A stretch of 10,362 bases of DNA from JBDIBB01 sp039812685 (lineage in GTDB: Bacteria > Acidobacteriota > Vicinamibacteria > Vicinamibacterales > JAFNAJ01), in contig JBDIBB010000131.1 of the NCBI GenBank assembly GCA_039812685.1, forward strand, positions 1 to 10,362, written 5' to 3'. Both the position numbers and the translations under genes were made by a program. The notes under the pieces were generated by a model, which saw only the letters and a list, made by a program, of their open reading frames with translations, made no database searches and was not told the DNA's origin. Below, in pieces: positions 6,045-10,362 of the stretch (the first letter of the stretch is position 1; every line of letters begins with the position of its first letter).

Positions 6045-7142
6045 CTACTGCTCGGACTTCGGGGCGGTGCCCAGCATCTGCTGCGTCTTGCTGGCCACCC
6101 AGTTGAACAGGTGCCGCGTCTCCATGAAGCGGCCGGTGTTCGATCGGGCACCGAGAACGACCACCGCAATCGGATCGCCCTGAGGCAACTTGAGGAGCGT
6201 GGCCAGGCAGTAGCCGGCATCGCGGATGAAGCCGGTCTTCCCGCCCTGCACGTCCACCTCGCTGCCCACGAGACGATTCGTGTTGTGCACGACGATGGTG
6301 CGCCGCCGCGTGACGACCCGGTAGTCGTTCTTGCGCATGATCGCCGCGATGCGCTCGTCGTTGGAGGCGAACGCGATCAGCCGCGCCATGTCGAGCGCCG
6401 ACGACACGTTGCCCGAATCCAGGCCCGACGGATCGGCGTAGCGCGTGCTGCCGAGGCCGAGTTCGCCCGCCTTGGCATTCATCTGCTCGATGAACCCGTC
6501 GTAGCCGAACAGCGACGTCCGGGCGAGCGCGCGCGCCGCGGCGTTGTCGGATGCAATCAGCATCAGGTGCAGCACGTCGCCGATCGGCATGACGTCGCCC
6601 GCCCGCACGTAGTAATGATTGGCGTGGCGCACGTCGCTGGCCGCGATCGTGATCTCGCGGGTCAGGTCGAACTCGTTCTCGAGCAGCAGGACGGCGGTCA
6701 TCACCTTGGTGATGCTCGCAATCGACCGCTGGGTGTCGGCGTTCTCCGACCAGAGCACCTGCTGGGTGACGGGGTTGTAGATCACGGCGGCCGCCGCGCG
6801 GACATCGGGCACCGTGTTGCCGGCATCGTCCACGCGGAACCGGGGTGTGGCCACCTCGCGGTACTCGCGCGCCCGCTGCGCGGCCTTCAGGCGCGCCAGC
6901 CTGGCCGCGCGCCGCTGCCGGGCGGTCGGTGTCGTCGCCTTGCGTGAGGCAGATGGCGCGCTCGGCTTCGCGCTCGCCTTCCTGACGGGGCTCCTGGCGC
7001 CGCGCGAGGTCGTGGTCTTGCCCTTCGTCGCCGCGCGGCCCGTGGACGAAGCCGCCGCGGCCGGGACGACGACATCCGGACCGCCGAACCAGGCGAGCGC
7101 GGCGCACAACCCGACGATCAGCTTCGAACGGCGATCGAACAT
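6045..7142 (-). CDS. Secreted D-alanyl-D-alanine carboxypeptidase/endopeptidase (peptidase S11, PBP5/PBP7-like)
   Basis: This serine peptidase would trim or cut peptidoglycan stem peptides in the periplasm. The ATG at 7142 is preceded by GGAGG and gives a signal sequence (RRSKLIVGLCAALAWFGG, residues 4-21); an in-frame extension to 7232 lacks both. The 365-aa product has the three penicillin-binding-fold motifs: SITK (Ser143 nucleophile, Lys146), SDN (198-200) and KTG (302-304). The catalytic domain (about 112-355) resembles the shorter PBP7/endopeptidase type, because no C-terminal beta-domain or amphipathic anchor helix follows. Between signal and catalytic domain lies an unusual linker (about 32-98), rich in Lys, Arg, Ala, Ser and Thr and almost without acidic residues. 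The gene converges on fdhE and has its own promoter-like element at 7191-7218. Carboxypeptidase versus endopeptidase activity cannot be decided from sequence. Confidence 0.92.
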   Translation of the reverse strand: MFDRRSKLIVGLCAALAWFGGPDVVVPAAAASSTGRAATKGKTTTSRGARSPVRKASAKPSAPSASRKATTPTARQRRAARLARLKAAQRAREYREVATPRFRVDDAGNTVPDVRAAAAVIYNPVTQQVLWSENADTQRSIASITKVMTAVLLLENEFDLTREITIAASDVRHANHYYVRAGDVMPIGDVLHLMLIASDNAAARALARTSLFGYDGFIEQMNAKAGELGLGSTRYADPSGLDSGNVSSALDMARLIAFASNDERIAAIMRKNDYRVVTRRRTIVVHNTNRLVGSEVDVQGGKTGFIRDAGYCLATLLKLPQGDPIAVVVLGARSNTGRFMETRHLFNWVASKTQQMLGTAPKSEQ

Positions 7143-7178
7143 GGACCTCCACCCCGCCGAATGGACTCCGCCCTCACC

Positions 7179-7209
7179 CAAGTTCTCGGCATTGTAGCCG
7201 CAGAACTTG
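7179..7209. promoter_or_regulatory. Dyad centred on the -10 hexamer of the peptidase gene (candidate operator)
   Basis: On the plus strand CAAGTTCT (7179-7186) and AGAACTTG (7202-7209) are perfect inverted arms. Inside them CGGC (7187-7190) and GCCG (7197-7200) form a second inverted pair, with one unpaired C at 7201. The six bases left in the middle, 7191-7196, are exactly the -10 hexamer (TACAAT on the minus strand). A repressor bound here would cover the promoter core. RNA folding is a less likely explanation, because transcription should start inside the downstream arm, near 7184. The binding protein is unknown. Confidence 0.5.
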
Positions 7210-7218
7210 AGAACGCAA
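7191..7218 (-). promoter_or_regulatory. Candidate sigma70 promoter of the peptidase gene
   Basis: On the minus strand TTGCGT (7218-7213), 16 bp, then TACAAT (7196-7191). The -10 matches consensus at 5 of 6 positions and the -35 keeps TTG. The start would be near 7184, leaving a leader of about 40 nt that contains the GGAGG ribosome-binding site. It indicates that this gene can be transcribed apart from ytxJ upstream. Confidence 0.5.
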
Positions 7219-7264
7219 CCCTTTCCCGTCAACGGTCGCGCTGGATCGCGCGCCGGCGGTCCCG

Positions 7265-7290
7265 AGGCGGCCCGTCGCCGGCAGCCGCCT
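7265..7290 (-). other. Hairpin just after the ytxJ-like gene
   Basis: AGGCGGC and GCCGCCT form a perfect 7-bp inverted repeat with a 12-nt loop, 8 bp after the ytxJ stop. It has no T-tract on the minus-strand side, so it would be a weak terminator or an RNA 3'-end protector at best. Confidence 0.35.
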
Positions 7291-7298
7291 GACCCGTG

Positions 7299-7667
7299 TC
7301 ACACCGGGGATGTCGCCGCGCGCAGGGCGTCGCGCAGGGCCGGCGCCGTCACCCGCCAGTGTGACGCGTGCCACACCACGCGGCCATCGCGCAGCAGCAG
7401 CGCCTGCGGCGATTCGTGACGGATCCCGAAGCGCTCGACGATGGCCAGCGACACCGGCCGCGCGCGCTGCACGAGGACCAGGCCGCACAGCATGCCGGCC
7501 CCGGTCGTCTTGAGGAACTGCCGCACCTGTTCATCGGCAACCGCCGAGATCCCGCAGGTCACGCTGTGCTTGAAGAGCAGTGCGGGCTGCTGGTGCGAGG
7601 ACGTGATGGCGGCGTCGAGATCGGCGACCGTGCGGATCGGCTGGTAGGGTGATTGGGGCTCCGGCAT
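7299..7667 (-). CDS. ytxJ: YtxJ/BrxC-like monothiol bacilliredoxin (thioredoxin fold)
   Basis: YtxJ-family proteins are small cytoplasmic thioredoxin-fold proteins linked to the bacillithiol redox system, where a single cysteine removes bacillithiol from oxidised proteins. The 122-aa product shows the family order: a short helix region, the strand PALLFKHSVTCGIS (residues 28-41) with Cys38 where the family normally has TCPIS, a second strand containing GLVLVQ, then RFGIRHESPQALLL with the likely cis-proline Pro87, and finally RDGRVVWHASHWRVT. The usual Pro after the active Cys is Gly39 here. A second cysteine, Cys61, lies at the end of helix 2. The ATG at 7667 is preferred; it has only a weak ribosome-binding site, and a GTG two codons upstream (7673) is an alternative. 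It lies 121 bp downstream of the aminotransferase gene on the same strand. Confidence 0.82.
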   Translation of the reverse strand: MPEPQSPYQPIRTVADLDAAITSSHQQPALLFKHSVTCGISAVADEQVRQFLKTTGAGMLCGLVLVQRARPVSLAIVERFGIRHESPQALLLRDGRVVWHASHWRVTAPALRDALRAATSPV

Positions 7668-7703
7668 GTTCACGTGTTCGGTGTCCCGCGTGTCGCGGCG
7701 CGT

Positions 7704-7736
7704 GCGCAGGGGCGGGCCTCGAACCTGCCCCTGCGC
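7704..7736 (-). repeat. Strong 10-bp hairpin between the aminotransferase and ytxJ-like genes
   Basis: GCGCAGGGGC and GCCCCTGCGC are a perfect 10-bp GC-rich inverted repeat with a 13-nt loop, in the 121-bp gap upstream of ytxJ. There is no T-tract on either side. On a read-through transcript it would lie about 37 nt before the ytxJ start codon. Possible roles are mRNA processing or stability, attenuation, or a REP-like repeat; only one copy is in the window. Confidence 0.5.
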
Positions 7737-7773
7737 CAACGCCACGTCGACGCGGACATCGCATCGGCGTTGC

Positions 7774-7789
7774 GCCGCCCGACGGCGGC
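7774..7789 (-). other. Small hairpin touching the aminotransferase stop codon
   Basis: GCCGCC (7774-7779), a CGAC loop on the plus strand, and GGCGGC (7784-7789) make a 6-bp stem that overlaps the last base of the stop codon (7789-7791). There is no T-tract after it, so it is not a clear terminator. Together with the larger hairpin at 7704-7736 it may separate expression of the two genes. Confidence 0.3.
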
Positions 7790-9123
7790 TACGAGACCGC
7801 GCGGTCGGTGATCTCCAGCCCCTTGTCGATGATCGCGAAGGCCTCGCGCAGTTCGGCCTCCGTGATGCACAGCGGCGGGTTCGTGAAGAACGTGTTCCAC
7901 CGGACGAAGGTGTAGAGCCCCTGCTCGCGGAAGTAGCGGCCCAGCGCCTGCATCGGCTCCGACGTGCCGTTGAAGGGCGCCAGCGGCTCGCGCGTCGCGC
8001 GATCCTTCACGAGTTCGAAGATCCCGAACAGGCCGATGCTGCGCGTCGCGCCGACCGAAGGGTGCTTCGCCTCGAGTTCCTCCATCAGCCCGCGCATTAC
8101 CGCGCCCATCGTGGCGGCGCGCTCGATGAGCTGATCCTCCTCGTAGACGGCGATCGTCGCCAGCGCGGCGGCGCAGCCCATCGGGTGGCTGTTGTAGGTG
8201 AGGCCGCCCGGGAACACGCGCTCGCGGAAGCGATCGGCGATCCCGCGGCGCACCCCCACGGCGCCCAGCGGAACGTATGCGCTCGAGAGCCCCTTCGCCA
8301 TCGAGATCATGTCGGGCACCACGCCCCAGTGGTCGACGGCGAACCAGCGCCCCGTCCGGCCGAAACCCGACATCACCTCGTCGGCGACCATGAGGATGCC
8401 GTACTTGTCGCACAGGGTCCGCACGCCCTGGAGGTAGCCGTCGGGCGGCACCAGGATCCCGTTGGTTCCGGGGACGGTCTCGAGGACGAAGGCGGCGATG
8501 CTCTCGGCGCCCTCCAGCACGATGACCTCCTCGAGGTAGGCCAGCGCCCCCGCCACGTCGTCCCAGCCGCGCGCCACGCCGTGGTACGGGTCGAGCACGT
8601 GGATGACGCCGGGGATGCTCGGTTCGGCGAACAGGCGCCGCGGGTCGCCGGTGAGCGCCGCCGCGCCGGCCGTGCCGCCGTGGTACGAGCGGTACCGGGC
8701 GAGGATCTTCTGGCGGCCCGTCACGGCGCGCGCGATCTTCATCGCGTTCTCGTTGGCCTCGGCGCCACCGTTGGTGAAGAAGAACACGTCGATGTCGCCC
8801 GGCGCGATCTCGGCCAGCTTCCGGCCGAGCCGGGCGCGCACCTCGGTGGCCATGAAGGGGTTGGCGTAGGCGAGCGTCTCGGCCTGCTGCTGGATGGCGC
8901 GCACCACGCGATGGTCGCCGTGGCCGATGTTCACGCACATCAACTGGCTGTTGAAGTCGATGAAGCGCTTGCCTTCCGGCGTCCAGAAGTAGATGCCCTT
9001 CGCCCGTGCGACGGGGATGGGTTCCACCTTCGACTGCACCGACCATTCATAGAGGGTGTGGGCCCTGGTGAGGGCGACCATCTCCTCGCCCGTCATCGTG
9101 CCCGGCACCGTCGCGTCGCTCAT
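7789..9123 (-). CDS. Class III PLP-dependent aminotransferase, substrate unknown
   Basis: The enzyme transfers an amino group, probably an omega- or beta-amine, to a keto acid using pyridoxal phosphate in the cytoplasm. The ATG at 9123 is chosen because GAGGAG lies 8 nt upstream; a GTG at 9132 would overlap that site. The 444-aa product is full length for the family. It shows FTNGGAEANENAMK (phosphate binding, about 116-129), RSYHGGT (145-151), LETVPGTNG (about 215-223), ADEVMSGFGRTG (Asp248 pairs with the cofactor nitrogen) and SMAKGLSSAYVPLGA, with Lys277 as the Schiff-base lysine. The N-terminal EWSVQSKVEPIPVARAKG and the phrase SQLMCVNIGHGDHR place it with general omega-amino acid (taurine, beta-alanine, 4-aminobutyrate) aminotransferases. 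The neighbours do not identify the substrate. It has its own promoter-like element upstream. Confidence 0.93.
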   Translation of the reverse strand: MSDATVPGTMTGEEMVALTRAHTLYEWSVQSKVEPIPVARAKGIYFWTPEGKRFIDFNSQLMCVNIGHGDHRVVRAIQQQAETLAYANPFMATEVRARLGRKLAEIAPGDIDVFFFTNGGAEANENAMKIARAVTGRQKILARYRSYHGGTAGAAALTGDPRRLFAEPSIPGVIHVLDPYHGVARGWDDVAGALAYLEEVIVLEGAESIAAFVLETVPGTNGILVPPDGYLQGVRTLCDKYGILMVADEVMSGFGRTGRWFAVDHWGVVPDMISMAKGLSSAYVPLGAVGVRRGIADRFRERVFPGGLTYNSHPMGCAAALATIAVYEEDQLIERAATMGAVMRGLMEELEAKHPSVGATRSIGLFGIFELVKDRATREPLAPFNGTSEPMQALGRYFREQGLYTFVRWNTFFTNPPLCITEAELREAFAIIDKGLEITDRAVS

Positions 9124-9206
9124 GCGCACCACTCCTCGGGCCCCTGTACGTCTGGCGCACGAGGCGGGGCCGGCCCGGTGCGCGTCTGCGGAGGGTGACC
9201 GGGCGC

Positions 9207-9236
9207 AGTCTACCGCGAGGATCGAGACAGTGACAA
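9207..9236 (-). promoter_or_regulatory. Candidate sigma70 promoter of the aminotransferase gene
   Basis: On the minus strand TTGTCA (9236-9231), 18 bp, then TAGACT (9212-9207); 5 of 6 and 4 of 6 matches to consensus. The start would be near 9200, giving a leader of about 77 nt. That leader contains GCGCAC/GTGCGC and GGGCC/GGCCC inverted pairs (about 9155-9183). No riboswitch class is recognisable in it. Confidence 0.4.
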
Positions 9237-9247
9237 CCCGGCGGTGA

Positions 9248-10342
9248 TCAGCCGGCCTCCGAGAGCAGCCCCTGCACGAGTTCGACGGCGTCCTGCTTGC
9301 GCGCCCTGGCGTCGGGGGCCTTCAGCATGCGGATGAACTCGTCGAGCAGCGCCTGGTCGTACTTGCTCCGCAGGCGGTTGCGCATCAACAGCAGCGCGTC
9401 GTACGGCTTCATCGCCTGCTGGTACGAGCGGTTGGTGGTCATCGCGTCGAAGCAGTCGGCGATCGCCGAGATGCGGCCGAACATGTGCACCTGGTCCTTC
9501 TCGAGCCCCCGCGGATAGCCGCTGCCGTCGATCTTCTCGTGGTGCTGCTTGACGGCCAGCATCGCGAAGGGCGAGAGCCGGTGGTGGGTCGTGAGGAGCC
9601 GCTCGCCAATCCCGACGTGCTGCTGCATCACGCGTGTTTCCTCGGGGGTCAACGGGCCGGCGCGCGTCAGCAACTCAGCCGGGATCTCCGACTTCCCCAC
9701 GTCGTGCAGCAGGGCGCCGGTGGCGAACTCGGCCAGGTCGGCCCGCGTCACGCCCACGCGGTGCGCCAGGGCCACCGAGAAGACCGACACGTTGATGCTG
9801 TGCGTGTAGGTGTAGTAGTCGGTGGCCATCAGCGACGCCAGCTGCGCCACCGACCGGTCGCTGCGCAGGACGAAATCGATGGTGCTCTCCGCCACGCGCC
9901 GCGTGCGCGCGACGATGGCCTCGGCGCGCGGGTCGCCCAGGCACTCAGCCACCACGTTGCTCGAGACCGTGTAGAGCAGGTCGGCCTTCTTGCGCGGGGC
10001 GATCGCCGGGTTGGCGAGCACGGCCGGCAGGTGCTGCTCGAGGTACTGGTTGTAGCGGGCCCGTTCCTGCACCCGGATGTAGACGGTGCGGACGTTGTTG
10101 TCGATCAGACGGTTGCGGTGCGCGACGGTGAACTCGAGGTTGGGGCTGCGGAAGAACAGCAGGCGCCCGCGTCCGGCCGGCAGGAAGAGGTTGAAGTCGA
10201 GGACGGTGTCGACGAGCAGCCCGTCGAGGTCCACCGGGACGAAGGTCTCCGGTGGCGGCTGTTCGCGCTCTCCGGGCAGGGGCGGGCGCTGTGCGGTGAT
10301 GACGGTCGCGATGCTTCCCATCTCGGCACGAACGACGTCCAC
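9248..10342 (-). CDS. HD-GYP domain phosphodiesterase (cyclic-di-GMP) with an unassigned N-terminal domain
   Basis: HD-GYP proteins hydrolyse the second messenger cyclic-di-GMP using a metal centre. The 364-aa product has the full motif set: THSINVSVFS (His181), LLHDVGKSEIP (His213, Asp214), MQQHVGIGERLL (His242), KQHHEKIDGSGYPRGL (His267, His268, and the DGxGYP signature at 272-277), and ISAIADCFDAMTTNRSYQ (Asp296). All expected metal ligands are present, so it should be active. Residues about 33-110 form a separate domain (VPVDLDGLLVDTVLDFNLFLP...VRTVYIRVQERARYNQYLE) that I cannot assign to a named family. There is no transmembrane segment, receiver or GGDEF domain, so it looks cytoplasmic. 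The GTG at 10342 is chosen for the AAGGA 6 nt upstream; an ATG at 10321 is the alternative. No cyclase or c-di-GMP effector gene is nearby. Confidence 0.9.
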   Translation of the reverse strand: MDVVRAEMGSIATVITAQRPPLPGEREQPPPETFVPVDLDGLLVDTVLDFNLFLPAGRGRLLFFRSPNLEFTVAHRNRLIDNNVRTVYIRVQERARYNQYLEQHLPAVLANPAIAPRKKADLLYTVSSNVVAECLGDPRAEAIVARTRRVAESTIDFVLRSDRSVAQLASLMATDYYTYTHSINVSVFSVALAHRVGVTRADLAEFATGALLHDVGKSEIPAELLTRAGPLTPEETRVMQQHVGIGERLLTTHHRLSPFAMLAVKQHHEKIDGSGYPRGLEKDQVHMFGRISAIADCFDAMTTNRSYQQAMKPYDALLLMRNRLRSKYDQALLDEFIRMLKAPDARARKQDAVELVQGLLSEAG

Positions 10343-10362
10343 ACGTCGTCCTTCGTGGCGGA

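Noticed and set aside
7143..7232. A 30-residue extension of the carboxypeptidase to a start at 7232
   Set aside because: It would cross the -10/-35 elements and the dyad, has no ribosome-binding site, and would place the signal peptide internally.
7666..9198. A 510-aa plus-strand frame and a 458-aa minus-strand frame over the aminotransferase gene
   Set aside because: Both are shadows of the aminotransferase frame, which has every class III motif in order and a good ribosome-binding site.
9124..9206. Possible riboswitch in the aminotransferase leader
   Set aside because: It contains GC-rich inverted pairs, but I could match no known riboswitch core and no terminator or anti-terminator pair; the pairs are short enough to be chance in high-GC DNA.
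1..10362. A single functional system joining all seven genes
   Set aside because: Gene directions, separate promoters, the terminator at 4995-5031 and unrelated functions argue for ordinary neighbouring genes rather than one cluster.

Overview
The window is high-GC, tightly packed bacterial DNA. Several gene types together suggest an Acidobacteriota-like organism, perhaps Vicinamibacteria: a carboxypeptidase-regulatory-domain (Oar-like) TonB-dependent receptor, a membrane-anchored sulfatase-fold enzyme that seems to lead into a TPR region, and a bacillithiol-type YtxJ protein. This placement is an inference from gene content and style. There is no rRNA or other marker gene, and no sign of a phage, IS element, CRISPR array or tRNA.

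Layout. (1) Positions 1-1561, minus: the first 520 residues of a membrane-anchored sulfatase-superfamily protein whose C-terminus runs off the left edge. (2) Positions 1562-1881: a 320-bp divergent control region with an extended -10 promoter, a short dyad and a leader hairpin. (3) Positions 1882-4969, plus: a two-gene operon of a small secreted, membrane-tethered protein (116 aa) and a 907-aa TonB-dependent outer-membrane receptor. The receptor's Shine-Dalgarno sequence overlaps the stop codon of the first gene, and a textbook rho-independent terminator closes the unit. (4) Positions 5148-5990, plus: a stand-alone fdhE-like gene that appears to be transcribed as a leaderless or nearly leaderless mRNA from a GTG start. 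(5) Positions 6045-10342, minus: four co-directional genes. In transcription order they encode an HD-GYP phosphodiesterase, a class III aminotransferase, a YtxJ-like bacilliredoxin and a secreted D-Ala-D-Ala carboxypeptidase-type serine peptidase. They look like separate or loosely linked units: the gaps are 120-160 bp, with promoter-like elements before the aminotransferase and the peptidase.

How they fit together. The small protein and receptor form a cell-envelope uptake or sensing unit, divergent from the envelope hydrolase. The peptidase trims cell-wall peptides in the periplasm. FdhE normally helps mature respiratory formate dehydrogenase, but no such enzyme is encoded here. HD-GYP degrades cyclic-di-GMP, and YtxJ belongs to the thiol-redox system. 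No single pathway joins all seven genes.

The most unusual signals are: a two-part dyad with 12-bp arms centred exactly on the -10 hexamer of the peptidase gene; the small glycine-zipper protein translationally coupled to the receptor; a threonine where the sulfatase nucleophile (Cys/Ser) should be; and a histone-tail-like basic linker in the secreted peptidase. I did not find a clearly new multi-gene system.
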